Shown in pieces: positions 16,227 to 23,598 of a DNA stretch of 31,365 nucleotides. The translations under genes were made by a program, and so were the position numbers. Every line of letters starts with the position of its first letter. The stretch's first letter is position 1. The notes under the pieces were generated by a model. The model was not told the origin of the DNA, ran no database searches, and saw only the letters and a program-made list of their open reading frames with translations. Origin of the DNA: JAFGJQ01 sp964586145 (GTDB taxonomy: Bacteria > Planctomycetota > Phycisphaerae > UBA1845); assembly GCA_964586145.1 (NCBI GenBank), contig CAZPHH010000057.1:1-31365 (forward strand), written 5' to 3'.

Positions 16227-16985
16227 CTAGGTCTCGCCGACTGCCAGGACCAGGGCCTCCGGGCTGCTTCTGTCCAACGGGGGCGGGAAATCTGCCAGGT
16301 CGGCCCGGGCCAGACGGAGAAGCGACGCCAGACCCAGGGTGGCCAGACCCAGTCCGATCGCGGTGCATACGTATCCGGCCCGTGCCTGGGCCCGCCGGCT
16401 GATGGAGATGCCCCAGACGATCAGAAACGTCCAGATGCCGTTGCTGAAGTGGAAGACGGCCGCCAGCACGCCGATCGCGTAGATCGGAACCAGCCAGCCG
16501 CTCGCCTGAATTGCCTCGGCGGCCGTGTACGGAGCGAAAGCCGGATCGAAGTTCTGCCCGCCCGGCGGCCACCACGCGCCCAGCCAGTGCATGTGCCACA
16601 CGTGGAAGAGCACGAAGGCCAGCGTGATCAGGGCCGTCCAGCGCTGTAGCGTGTAGCGGATATTGGCGCCGTACCGGTACGCCAGCACGTTCTGCCGCCC
16701 GGTCAGCCAGATCAGCACGCCCACGAAGGCGTGGAACGCCAAGGGCAGGAAGATGCCCACGACTTCCACCAGCTTGAGGATGCCCAGCTTGTGCATCGCG
16801 TGGATCGCGTTGACCGCCGCCTGGAAGGCCGACCCGTCACCGCCCAGGGCCATCAGCGCGTTCACGGACAGATGGAAGGTCAGGAACACACCGACCGGAA
16901 TGATCCCACTCAACGAGTGCAGCCGGCGAATCCAGAAGTGACTGGACTCGTCGAACCCGCGCTGCTTGGACATCGCCTCCGCCAC
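16227..16985 (-). CDS. sdhC: Succinate dehydrogenase cytochrome b558 subunit
   Basis: 252 residues. Membrane anchor of complex II; five hydrophobic helices are visible, as in the single-subunit di-haem b558 family, so no separate sdhD is needed. Histidines within or next to helices (H23, H38, H85, H128, H179) are candidate haem ligands. Start at GTG 16985, with AAAGGAG about 11 nt upstream; an internal ATG at 16973 has a purine run only 2 nt away and is less likely. First gene of the sdhCAB operon, with a strong promoter at 17106-17079. The anchor type is compatible with menaquinone use (inference). Confidence 0.93.
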   Translation of the reverse strand: MAEAMSKQRGFDESSHFWIRRLHSLSGIIPVGVFLTFHLSVNALMALGGDGSAFQAAVNAIHAMHKLGILKLVEVVGIFLPLAFHAFVGVLIWLTGRQNVLAYRYGANIRYTLQRWTALITLAFVLFHVWHMHWLGAWWPPGGQNFDPAFAPYTAAEAIQASGWLVPIYAIGVLAAVFHFSNGIWTFLIVWGISISRRAQARAGYVCTAIGLGLATLGLASLLRLARADLADFPPPLDRSSPEALVLAVGET

Positions 16986-17078
16986 CGCTGTACCGACTCC
17001 TTTCTGCCGGACGATCAGGAGGGGATTGCCGGCGTGCGTTCAGGGGGGAAGAGGGCCCGTCATCGGGCCGGTTTGGAG

Positions 17079-17106
17079 AGTATAGATCGCCGCAGAAGAG
17101 CGTCAA
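17079..17106 (-). promoter_or_regulatory. Promoter of the sdhCAB operon
   Basis: On the minus strand TTGACG (17106-17101), 16-bp spacer, TATACT (17084-17079). The predicted start near 17072 gives a leader of about 87 nt to the GTG of sdhC. Both boxes are close to consensus. Confidence 0.6.
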
Positions 17107-17138
17107 GCGGGTCTTGGGTCTCTGTCAACTTGGGCAGC

Positions 17139-17167
17139 TTGACCCGTGTCTCGCCACCGCCTACGCT
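17139..17167 (+). promoter_or_regulatory. Candidate leaderless promoter for the DUF2752 gene
   Basis: TTGACC (17139-17144), 17-bp spacer, TACGCT (17162-17167). The -10 ends 6 nt before GTG 17174, so that codon would be at the transcript's 5' end. No Shine-Dalgarno sequence is seen for this start or for ATG 17189. Confidence 0.45.
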
Positions 17168-17173
17168 GACCGT

Positions 17174-17725
17174 GTGACCGCGATTCGCATGGACAGCTTG
17201 GCGGCACCGGATGGTTCGGTTCCGCAGCACCCGCCCCTGGCGCGCTGTGCGACCGGACATCCGTTGGGCCCGCTGCTGCTCCCCGCTCGCGACCTGTCCG
17301 CGCACCAGGTGCGCACGCGAGCCACAATCACCCTGGTGGGCTGCCTGGCGGTCCTGGGATTGGCCGCGTACCTCACACCGGACCCCAGCGGCGTGGGCAC
17401 GCATCGGCAGCTCGGGTTCCCGACCTGCGGCCTGGTCCTGACCACCGGCCTGCCCTGCCCCACCTGCGGCATGACGACCGCCTTCGCCCACGCGGTGCGG
17501 GGACACCTGCCAACCGCCTTTGCCACCCAGCCCTTTGGCGCCGCTCTGGCCCTCGCCACGATGGCCGCCGCGGGACTCGCCGCCGCGGCCTTGTGGACCG
17601 GCCGAACCCGACGCGTGAACTGGTACCGCGTTTCGCCCGGCTGGACGGCCTTCGGCGTGCTGCTGTTCATGGGGCTGGCCTGGGTGTATAAGATCGTGGC
17701 GACGCTGGCCGCCGGCCCCGCGTGA
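17174..17725 (+). CDS. DUF2752 membrane protein
   Basis: 183 residues from GTG 17174, or 178 from ATG 17189; neither start has a ribosome site, and GTG 17174 is preferred because a -10 box ends 6 nt upstream. The family signature is GLPCPTCGMTTAF followed by a GHLPTAF segment. Three hydrophobic helices are visible: one before the CPTC motif and two after it. Function of the family is not established; the CPxCG motif could be redox-active or bind metal. It heads a rightward gene string with the two small exported proteins and the glycosyltransferase (42-nt gap to the next gene). Confidence 0.85.
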   Translation: MTAIRMDSLAAPDGSVPQHPPLARCATGHPLGPLLLPARDLSAHQVRTRATITLVGCLAVLGLAAYLTPDPSGVGTHRQLGFPTCGLVLTTGLPCPTCGMTTAFAHAVRGHLPTAFATQPFGAALALATMAAAGLAAAALWTGRTRRVNWYRVSPGWTAFGVLLFMGLAWVYKIVATLAAGPA

Positions 17726-17767
17726 CCGGACCCGAGACCCACACCCGACCGCCTGGGAGTGCCCTCC

Positions 17768-18397
17768 ATGCGAAACAGAATCCGGACCGGAGTTGGACTG
17801 GTGCTGCTGGCCTCGCTGGCCGGCTGCAGCTGGCTCATCCCCTTCGCTCTGATGCAGGAACACAAACGTAAGGTCCCGGCCGAGTTCGCCAGGCTCGAAG
17901 GCAAGAGGACGCTGGTCACCGTCTGGGCCCCCCCCGAAACCCTGTTTGACTACCCTCGCGTCCGCCTGGAGCTGACCAGCTTCATCGTCGACAAGCTGAA
18001 GGCCGAAGTGAAGAGCATCCACGTGGTCGATCCCGTGAAGGTGGAGGACCACATACAAAGGACCCTCAGCGTGGATGTGGACCCCCAGCGTCTGGGGCGA
18101 CAGTTCGGGGTGGACATGGTGGTGTACCTGGAGTTGCTCGAATTCCACATCCGCGATCCGCACGTGCCCGACCTGGTGCAGGCCCGTATCCGCGCTTCCG
18201 TGCAGGTCTACGACCTGACCGCCGACGCGGATGAGCCGCGATCGTACGAACTGACTTCGGTGGACATCACGGAACCGGAGAGCGGCCCCCAACTCATGAC
18301 GCAGGCCAATGTTGTCCAGGTGCGCCGGGCCGCGTACGTGAAGTTCGCCGAGGCCGTCGCCCGGAAGTTTTACACATGGGAAGAGATCATCGAATAA
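17768..18397 (+). CDS. Small lipoprotein of unknown function
   Basis: 209 residues. ATG 17768 has GGGAG 8 nt upstream. The signal ends LASLAG-C with lipidated Cys20, so it should be membrane-anchored and face the periplasm. The rest is mixed alpha/beta with no family I can name. Segments such as VDPVKVEDHIQ and FGVDMVVYLELLEFHI loosely recall CsgG/LpoB-type lipoproteins that act by protein-protein contact (weak inference). The next gene encodes a similarly organised exported protein and starts 2 nt after this stop. Confidence 0.8.
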   Translation: MRNRIRTGVGLVLLASLAGCSWLIPFALMQEHKRKVPAEFARLEGKRTLVTVWAPPETLFDYPRVRLELTSFIVDKLKAEVKSIHVVDPVKVEDHIQRTLSVDVDPQRLGRQFGVDMVVYLELLEFHIRDPHVPDLVQARIRASVQVYDLTADADEPRSYELTSVDITEPESGPQLMTQANVVQVRRAAYVKFAEAVARKFYTWEEIIE

Positions 18398-18399
18398 CC

Positions 18400-19068
18400 A
18401 TGGTCAGCCCACGACCGCCTGCCGCCGTCCTTCTGCTTTTGCTGCTGGTGATTCCGCCGGCGGGCCCGGCCTGCGGACCGGAGGGCGGCGCCTTGCTGTA
18501 CTGGCTGGGCGCCGCTCAGAAGGAAAAGGTCGGCGCCGAGCTCGTCCTTGGCCCCGGCCCCATCCTGGTGCTCGTGGACGATCCAGAAGAGCGCCTGACC
18601 TGGGCGGAGGCCCGCGATCTGCTGGCCGAAGAGACGGCCAACGCCCTGCTGACCAGCAAGGCCACCGAGAAGGTGATCTCCAATCACGCCGTCCAGCGGC
18701 TGCGGCGATCCCGATCCGACTTCGAGGATCGTGGCTGCCGCGAGATCGGCGAGATGGTCGGGGCCGAGCGCGTGGTCTGGCTGCAGGTGGCGGACTTCTT
18801 CGCGTCCGAGGAAACGCAGGACCTGACCGCCGCCGCACGCTTCGCCGTTTCCGTACGCGTCATCAACGCGAAGGCCACAACGCGCGACGAGGTCCGCCTC
18901 TGGCCCCAGGAGATGGAAGGCCGCCCCGTCAAGGCGGAACTCTCCTCGAATGAAATGAGCCGGCTCAAGAGCCGGCGGGAGATCACGCAGGTCCTGACCG
19001 CCAAGCTGGGCAACGAGGTCGCGCGACTCTTCCACGAACACGCTCTCGATGATCTGATGAAGCCATGA
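18400..19068 (+). CDS. Small exported protein, possible relative of the preceding lipoprotein
   Basis: 222 residues from ATG 18400. An in-frame ATG at 18376 lies inside the preceding gene and would displace the signal sequence. The N-terminus is a hydrophobic leader (LLLLLLV) ending AGPAC-G, so Cys25 may be lipidated, although Pro at -2 is unusual. The core has the same order of elements as its neighbour: a variable helix, a segment like FEDRGCREIGEMVGAERVVW, then a strand-rich part. This suggests a duplicated pair. Function unknown. Its TGA overlaps the ATG of the glycosyltransferase (ATGA), implying coupled translation. Confidence 0.8.
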   Translation: MVSPRPPAAVLLLLLLVIPPAGPACGPEGGALLYWLGAAQKEKVGAELVLGPGPILVLVDDPEERLTWAEARDLLAEETANALLTSKATEKVISNHAVQRLRRSRSDFEDRGCREIGEMVGAERVVWLQVADFFASEETQDLTAAARFAVSVRVINAKATTRDEVRLWPQEMEGRPVKAELSSNEMSRLKSRREITQVLTAKLGNEVARLFHEHALDDLMKP

Positions 19069-20192
19069 TCCGCGTACTGCACCTGTTCGACGCCTCCGCC
19101 GGATGGGAGCACCGCCTGGCCATCCAAGAGCTGCTGGATCGCCTGCCCGCCGACCGCATCGAATCGCAGCTCGCCACGATCGACCCCGTGGCCCGCACCC
19201 GCGTTGCCCGCCCGACCCAACGCTTCACGCTGTTCCCGCGTCGATTCCGGCCGGATTCCGTGTACGCCGCCCCGCGACTGCGCCGACACCTGGATGCCCA
19301 CGACATCGACATTGTCCACGCCTGGGGCCTTCAGGCGGCAAAGGTCGCAGAAGCCGCCGCCTCCGCCAGCGCACGGCCCGTGCCCCTGACCCTCTTTCAC
19401 CCGGCGCGGACCCGACGCGAGGCGGACTTCCTCCGCAGCCTGCCCCCGACGGACCGACGCCCCGTGCTCTGCGCGTCCCGGACCGTACGACGCCGACTGC
19501 TGCAGAGCGGGCTGCCGCCCGACCGGTGCCTTGTCGTCCGGCCCGGCGTGGATGCGGACCGCATCCGCCATGCTCAGGAATCGGACCTGCGGACTCGACT
19601 CGGAATCGCGCCGGAAGGCATGCTTGCCGTCACCCCGGAGCCCGTGACCCGCCACGCCGGGAATTTCGCCGCGTTCTGGATGACGGCCATCCGATCCTTT
19701 CTGGACCCCGGAATCCGAGTGGCCCTGCCCGGGGCCTCTCCGGAGAAGGACCGGCTGCGACGGCTGGCCCGGCAACTGGGCATGACCCGAATCCTGCTGG
19801 ATACGGACGAGTCGGTGCCGTACCCAGACCTGGTGGCCGTCGCTGACCTGGCCGTCGTCGCGCCGACCGTCGACATTTCCGCAGGCGCCCTCGCCTGGGC
19901 CATGGCGGCGGGAGTGCCCATCCTTGGCACGGCCGTGGATTGCGTGGCCGAACTCATCGGGGAGAACCGCAACGGGCGACTCGTCGCACCCGCACCCGCC
20001 AAGCGACTGGCGACCCATCTGGCCCGACTGGCCGGCGAGCCGGAGGGGCTCCGCCGCCTGGCCGAGGTGGCCCGGCGGGACGCCGCCGAGCTCTTCAGCG
20101 TTCGCCGCTACGTGGACCAGGTGTGCCGACTCTACGAGAACCTCACGCAAGGCCGGCTCGCCGCTGACGGGATCCACGACCCCGAACCCTGA
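19065..20192 (+). CDS. GT4-like glycosyltransferase with degenerate EX7E motif
   Basis: 375 residues. GT-B fold of family 4 type: an N-terminal acceptor half beginning IRVLHLFD, a mid-domain with DIDIVHAWGLQAA and LVVRPGVDADRIR, and a C-terminal donor half with AMAAGVPILGTAVDCVAELI. In GT4 enzymes the donor site carries E-x7-E before the AMAAG block; here the positions read Asp and Trp (DISAGALAW), so catalysis may be altered or lost. No signal peptide. Overlaps the previous gene by 4 nt and ends 7 nt from the convergent folK. Sugar and acceptor unknown; cell-envelope glycan work is a guess from context. Confidence 0.85.
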   Translation: MIRVLHLFDASAGWEHRLAIQELLDRLPADRIESQLATIDPVARTRVARPTQRFTLFPRRFRPDSVYAAPRLRRHLDAHDIDIVHAWGLQAAKVAEAAASASARPVPLTLFHPARTRREADFLRSLPPTDRRPVLCASRTVRRRLLQSGLPPDRCLVVRPGVDADRIRHAQESDLRTRLGIAPEGMLAVTPEPVTRHAGNFAAFWMTAIRSFLDPGIRVALPGASPEKDRLRRLARQLGMTRILLDTDESVPYPDLVAVADLAVVAPTVDISAGALAWAMAAGVPILGTAVDCVAELIGENRNGRLVAPAPAKRLATHLARLAGEPEGLRRLAEVARRDAAELFSVRRYVDQVCRLYENLTQGRLAADGIHDPEP

Positions 20193-20199
20193 CCCCCGC

Positions 20200-20748
20200 T
20201 CATCGCAGCCAATCGGGGCCGTCAAAGCGCCGGACTTCGTCTTGCGCCGACAGGGCGGCCAACAACGCGGACAGCGATCGGCCGAACGTCGGATGCAGCA
20301 GATCCGGCGCAACCTCAACCAGCGGAACCAGCACGAAGCGGCGTTCGTGCAGGCGGGGGTGGGGGACCGTCAACTCGGCCGTCTGGATGATCCGATCGGC
20401 GTAGAGCAGTACGTCCATGTCCATCGTCCGCGGGCCGAAACGCTCGCCGCGGACCCGGCCCAAATCGTGTTCAATCTGCCGGCATGCCTGGAGTAAGTCA
20501 TCCGGCGACAGCCGCGTGCGAACGGCCACCACGGCGTTGAGGAACCAGCCCTGGTCCGCCGGGCCGCCCATGGGGGCCGTCTCGTAGAGGCTCGACACCC
20601 GCTCGATCTCCACGTGCGGCACGCCGGCCAGGCGCCGAACGGCCTCGCGCATGTGCGTCAGGCGGTCCCCCAGGTTGGAGCCCAGCCCCAGCAAGGCGAC
20701 CCGGGCCGAATCCACCGGCGGTGTTGATGGGGTGTGCGGGTCCGGCAT
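20200..20748 (-). CDS. folK: 2-amino-4-hydroxy-6-hydroxymethyldihydropteridine diphosphokinase
   Basis: 182 residues, typical for the family. Transfers pyrophosphate from ATP to 6-hydroxymethyl-7,8-dihydropterin in folate synthesis. Visible: N-terminal VALLGLGSNLGDR, the conserved SSLYETAP and WFLNAV segments, and the signature FGPRTMDMDVLLY with its metal-binding aspartates. ATG 20748 is chosen because it gives a normal-length protein; upstream open sequence is not conserved-looking. There is no Shine-Dalgarno sequence, but a -10 box ends 8 nt before the ATG. Divergent from the SAM methyltransferase. No other folate genes are present. Confidence 0.94.
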   Translation of the reverse strand: MPDPHTPSTPPVDSARVALLGLGSNLGDRLTHMREAVRRLAGVPHVEIERVSSLYETAPMGGPADQGWFLNAVVAVRTRLSPDDLLQACRQIEHDLGRVRGERFGPRTMDMDVLLYADRIIQTAELTVPHPRLHERRFVLVPLVEVAPDLLHPTFGRSLSALLAALSAQDEVRRFDGPDWLR

Positions 20749-20756
20749 ATGCTTTG

Positions 20757-20785
20757 AGCGTATCCGGAGGCCGGTCCGGGGCCAA
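20757..20785 (-). promoter_or_regulatory. Candidate leaderless promoter for folK
   Basis: On the minus strand TTGGCC (20785-20780), 17-bp spacer, TACGCT (20762-20757). The -10 ends 8 nt before the folK ATG at 20748. The -10 hexamer is identical to that of the DUF2752 gene. Confidence 0.45.
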
Positions 20786-20821
20786 CCGTTCCGGCAAGCC
20801 CGGCCAGGAAGATGGCACCGC

Positions 20822-21505
20822 GTGAGTGAAGCCCCTCGAGAACCGAACGCCCGATCGCAGGAGATGAAGAGCCGGGCCCGGCGGCAGTTTGAGGCCTGGT
20901 CCGGCACCTACGATCGGTCCATCCTGCACCACTTCCTGTTCCGGCCGTCGTACGCGGCAGCGTTGACGGAGATCGGCCGGTGGCATGTGGAGCACTCGCG
21001 TCCGTTCCGGGTCCTGGATGTCGGATGCGGTACGGGCACGCTGACGGGCTTGTTGGCGGCGTCGCCCTGGCCGGTGGAGGCGGTGGGCATGGACTACTCG
21101 TCCGGCATGTGCGTGCAGGCCGCGGCGAAGGTGGCCCGGGCGGGCCTGTCCGGCGCCGCTCGGTTCGTGGCGGGCGACAGCGAGCATCTGCCGTTTGCGG
21201 ACGGCGCGTTTGACGTAGTGACGTGCTCGAATTCGTTTCATCACTACCCGCATCAGGCGGCAGTGGTGCGGGAAATGCGGCGGGTGTTGGGTTCGGACGG
21301 CCGGCTGGTGCTGATCGACGGCTTTCGCGACAACGTCATTGGCTGGGTCACGTTTGACGTGCTGATCAAATGGGTGGAGAGCGCCGTTCATCACGCCACC
21401 TGGCAGCAGATTCACCGGTACTTCGCCGACGCGGGCTTCCGGACCATCCGGCGAAGGAAGATCAGCTTCTGGCTTCCGCTGCTGGTAACGGTGGGAGACA
21501 CGTAG
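20822..21505 (+). CDS. Class I SAM-dependent methyltransferase (UbiE/Methyltransf_11 type)
   Basis: 227 residues from GTG 20822. SAM-binding motif I is RVLDVGCGTGTL (63-74), followed by an acidic strand end (GMDYSSGM), a motif with LPFADGAFDVVTCSNSFHH, and a C-terminal GRLVLIDGF strand. The start is uncertain: AGGAAG lies 10 nt before this GTG, while the ATG at 20864 has AGGAG directly abutting it. The family methylates small molecules, often quinones or lipids; the substrate cannot be told from sequence. Convergent with the MetH-like gene. Confidence 0.88.
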   Translation: MSEAPREPNARSQEMKSRARRQFEAWSGTYDRSILHHFLFRPSYAAALTEIGRWHVEHSRPFRVLDVGCGTGTLTGLLAASPWPVEAVGMDYSSGMCVQAAAKVARAGLSGAARFVAGDSEHLPFADGAFDVVTCSNSFHHYPHQAAVVREMRRVLGSDGRLVLIDGFRDNVIGWVTFDVLIKWVESAVHHATWQQIHRYFADAGFRTIRRRKISFWLPLLVTVGDT

Positions 21506-21550
21506 CCGGGTGTCCCGCCGTGCAAACCAACGATCGGTTCGCCCAATCAT

Positions 21551-21566
21551 GGGGAGGTCTCTCCCC
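21551..21566. terminator. Perfect 6-bp hairpin in a convergent gap, no U-tract
   Basis: GGGGAG (21551-21556), gtct loop, CTCCCC (21561-21566), between the stops at 21505 (+) and 21582 (-). It is symmetric and could serve either strand. No T-run on either side. Confidence 0.45.
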
Positions 21567-21581
21567 GACACGGGGCAAGCC

Positions 21582-22304
21582 CTATGAGGTGCGGCGCTTG
21601 TGGCAGGTGGTCATGTCGCAAATGCTACACATGTACTCAAGGCGCTTGACGTCGGGGCCCAGGCCCACGATGCCGCTGACGCTTTTGATGGGGCTCATCA
21701 GCGAAGATGGGCTCAACCGGATGCCGCAGGGCCGGTCGGGCAGCAGGGAAAACAGCTTCTGCTGCTCCTGCGTTGCCCAGGCGCAATAGCCGGGACTCAG
21801 GCGGTTCGTGATCTTCCAGCCGGCCGCCTGCGCTTCCGCCCGGATGTCCGCCTCCACGCGGTCGGCACAGGCCTCCGCCGCGGATGAGCCGATCGCATCG
21901 AGGGCGTAGCCCTCCATCGTGTGACCGGCTTTCATCAGAATGCGGGCCTCTTCCTCCACCCGGTGACCGATCGTAACCACGAACAGGGCGACCGCCCGGG
22001 CGTGGGTCACGTGGCCGCGGATCATCCGGCCAACGGTCAGGGTCACGCCGTCGACGGTAAGGGTGTCGGCATTTGGGTCCACCTGGCAGGGGCGCGGGAG
22101 CCAGAACGTTCGGGCGTCGATCAGCGGTTCGGCCTCCTCCAAAGCCCGCTCGATGGAGTGCTGGACCGGCTCCGGCATGGCGCCGGACGAGTAACCCAGC
22201 TCGCGAGCGACGTAGGCGAGGTCCATCGAAAGGTCGGGCAGGCGGAACCGCTGCTCCCGCGAGCGGTTATTGACGAAGGCGGCGATGTCATTGTCCGTAT
22301 GCAT
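21582..22304 (-). CDS. Stand-alone methionine synthase reactivation-domain protein
   Basis: 240 residues. Resembles the C-terminal activation domain of cobalamin-dependent methionine synthase (MetH), which binds SAM to remethylate oxidised cob(II)alamin. Recognisable segments: GYALDAIGSSAAEACAD, RLSPGYCAWATQEQQKLF (matching the MetH R-x3-GY SAM-binding region) and IRLSPSSLMSPIKSVSG. The C-terminus carries C226, C229 and C234, a possible metal site. Start chosen at ATG 22304; a longer frame to 22469 runs into palindromic repeats and is rejected. No ribosome site is evident. It could serve a split MetH or another corrinoid protein encoded elsewhere. Confidence 0.82.
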   Translation of the reverse strand: MHTDNDIAAFVNNRSREQRFRLPDLSMDLAYVARELGYSSGAMPEPVQHSIERALEEAEPLIDARTFWLPRPCQVDPNADTLTVDGVTLTVGRMIRGHVTHARAVALFVVTIGHRVEEEARILMKAGHTMEGYALDAIGSSAAEACADRVEADIRAEAQAAGWKITNRLSPGYCAWATQEQQKLFSLLPDRPCGIRLSPSSLMSPIKSVSGIVGLGPDVKRLEYMCSICDMTTCHKRRTS

Positions 22305-22368
22305 GACTGATCTGCCGGTCGGTGGGCGAGGACGGAGACACCACACGTGGCGTGCGCGCCGGCGCACC

Positions 22369-22395
22369 AAGACCGGCTGGAAAGCCGGTCCCACA
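22369..22395 (+). repeat. 27-bp palindromic repeat, copy 1
   Basis: Contains the hairpin ACCGGCTGGAAAGCCGGT (6-bp arms) followed by CCCACA. An identical 27-bp copy is at 22518-22544. Confidence 0.85.
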
Positions 22396-22402
22396 CCCGC
22401 AG

Positions 22403-22454
22403 GGTCCGCCGTGCGGACCATTCCCCCGCAGGAGTAGGGTCCGCCATGCGGACC
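22403..22454 (-). repeat. Two GGTCCGC palindromes of the same family as the pheS-pheT array
   Basis: 22403-22419 and 22438-22454 each have 7-bp arms GGTCCGC/GCGGACC around a 3-nt loop, 35 bp apart. Read on the minus strand they match the 5' half of the 33-bp units at 24769-24900, including the following CCTAC or CCTGC. Confidence 0.8.
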
Positions 22455-22517
22455 AATCCTGCAGCCCAAAGCTCGCCACAGCGAGTCGCCGGGGCGACCT
22501 ACAGCCCACAGCCTCCC

Positions 22518-22544
22518 AAGACCGGCTGGAAAGCCGGTCCCACA
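22518..22544 (+). repeat. 27-bp palindromic repeat, copy 2
   Basis: Identical to 22369-22395, starting 149 bp further on. Its 3' half merges into the first unit of the 18-bp tandem array. Confidence 0.85.
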
Positions 22545-22622
22545 ATTGTTGCCGGTCCCACAATTGTTGCCGGTCTCACAATTGGGGCCGGTCCCACGAT
22601 TGGGGCCGGTCCCACACGGGGT
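22533..22622 (+). repeat. Five tandem 18-bp repeats
   Basis: Units start at 22533, 22551, 22569, 22587 and 22605 with consensus GCCGGTCCCACAATTGKK. The first two are identical and the last is the most diverged. The block grows out of the tail of the 27-bp element (GCCGGTCCCACA). Confidence 0.9.
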
Positions 22623-22718
22623 CGCCTGATGGAGTGTACCGTGCGTCGTTGGGTCATACCACCGGATCAGGACCGAGCATGATTGAGATTGCGGCGCCGG
22701 CGCAGGCCATCGTGAGCA

Positions 22719-23492
22719 TCAGCAGGCGGCCAGAATGTCGCGGCAGACGGCGCCCGGCCACAGGACGGTCACGGGGAAAGTCACGTTGTGCGTTCGGCAG
22801 GCGTCACGGACGAGCTCGGCATGGTCGGCCGCGTTATACCTGGCATTCAGGTGATACAGCACGAGGTGGCCGGGTTGAGCCTGGGCGGCGTTGGCCAGCA
22901 CGCGATCGAGCAGCCCGTGCTGGCCCAGTCCGGCGTATGGCTCCAGCACGTCCTGGCGGCTGAGGTACGTGCAGTCGCAGAACAGAACGTCCGGGCGGGC
23001 GGGCAGATCCAGCGGGACCACGGCCGAGTCGCCCGTAACGGCCAGCGGAATACGATCGCCGTCCACGACGGCATAACCCAGGGCCCGGTTGGGCGTCTTG
23101 CGCACGGCGTGTGCGGCCGGCAGGACGAGCAGGTGCGGCCCGGCCTCTCCATCAGCCAGGGAGATGCGCTGACCGGAGCGGACGGCGGTCCACCGGGCCG
23201 TGGTGGCGCACGGCACGCCCTGGGTCGGACCGGCTTGTCGGACCGCCGCGACATGGTCGCTCTCGGCGGGATAGAGGATGCGACACCGCCGCTCGTACGC
23301 GGCCCAACTGACGACTTCGAGCAACCCGGCCAGGTGATCGCGATGTTGGTGCGTGATCGCGATCGTGTCGACGCTCTCGCAGTCGGCCCCGAGGTGTGCG
23401 GCCGCTCCGTCGCCGGCGTCGAGCAGCAGCCGGTATGCAGGCACATAGAGCCACGTTGCCACCTGCGCGGTGGAGAAGCCAACAATTTGCAT
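22719..23492 (-). CDS. Metallo-beta-lactamase-fold hydrolase, RNase Z-like
   Basis: 257 residues. The zinc-binding THQHRDH motif (H48, H50, D52, H53) is followed by further likely ligands: H in PAAHAV, D in VTGDSA and H in VLYHLNARY. The order and spacing fit the tRNase Z/ElaC branch of the MBL fold, which trims tRNA 3' ends, but the protein is shorter than many RNase Z and no clear exosite arm is visible, so another MBL hydrolase is possible. ATG 23492 has no Shine-Dalgarno sequence; a -10 box ends 6 nt before it. Divergent from pheS. Confidence 0.82.
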   Translation of the reverse strand: MQIVGFSTAQVATWLYVPAYRLLLDAGDGAAAHLGADCESVDTIAITHQHRDHLAGLLEVVSWAAYERRCRILYPAESDHVAAVRQAGPTQGVPCATTARWTAVRSGQRISLADGEAGPHLLVLPAAHAVRKTPNRALGYAVVDGDRIPLAVTGDSAVVPLDLPARPDVLFCDCTYLSRQDVLEPYAGLGQHGLLDRVLANAAQAQPGHLVLYHLNARYNAADHAELVRDACRTHNVTFPVTVLWPGAVCRDILAAC

Positions 23493-23498
23493 GGCGGC

Positions 23499-23527
23499 AG
23501 TTTACGATGCATCCGGCTTTTCGTGAA
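23499..23527 (-). promoter_or_regulatory. Candidate leaderless promoter for the MBL-fold gene
   Basis: On the minus strand TTCACG (23527-23522), 17-bp spacer, TAAACT (23504-23499), ending 6 nt before the ATG at 23492. Confidence 0.4.
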
Positions 23528-23554
23528 GACGGCCGGAGCGATCTGCCGCCTTGC

Positions 23555-23583
23555 TTGCAATGGATACCTGCGGCCCCTAAGCT
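23555..23583 (+). promoter_or_regulatory. Candidate promoter of pheS-pheT
   Basis: TTGCAA (23555-23560), 17-bp spacer, TAAGCT (23578-23583). A start near 23590 would give a leader of about 97 nt containing the hairpins at 23599-23659. Confidence 0.4.
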
Positions 23584-23598
23584 ACGCTGTTTCCGACG

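Larger units (their letters stand above)
22305..22718. other. Repeat-rich intergenic region
   Basis: 414 bp between two leftward genes, made largely of repeats: two copies of a 27-bp element with an ACCGGC/GCCGGT hairpin, two GGTCCGC palindromes, and five 18-bp tandem units. Open frames through it on either strand are translations of the repeats (for example an RSHNCC hexapeptide repeat) and are not credible genes. Confidence 0.7.

Noticed and set aside
22403..22622. CRISPR array
   Set aside because: Units are contiguous 18-bp repeats or isolated palindromes without unique spacers, and no cas genes are nearby.
22322..22963. Plus-strand frame with RSHNCC peptide repeats
   Set aside because: It is a translation of the 18-bp tandem repeats and overlaps the MBL-fold gene on the other strand.
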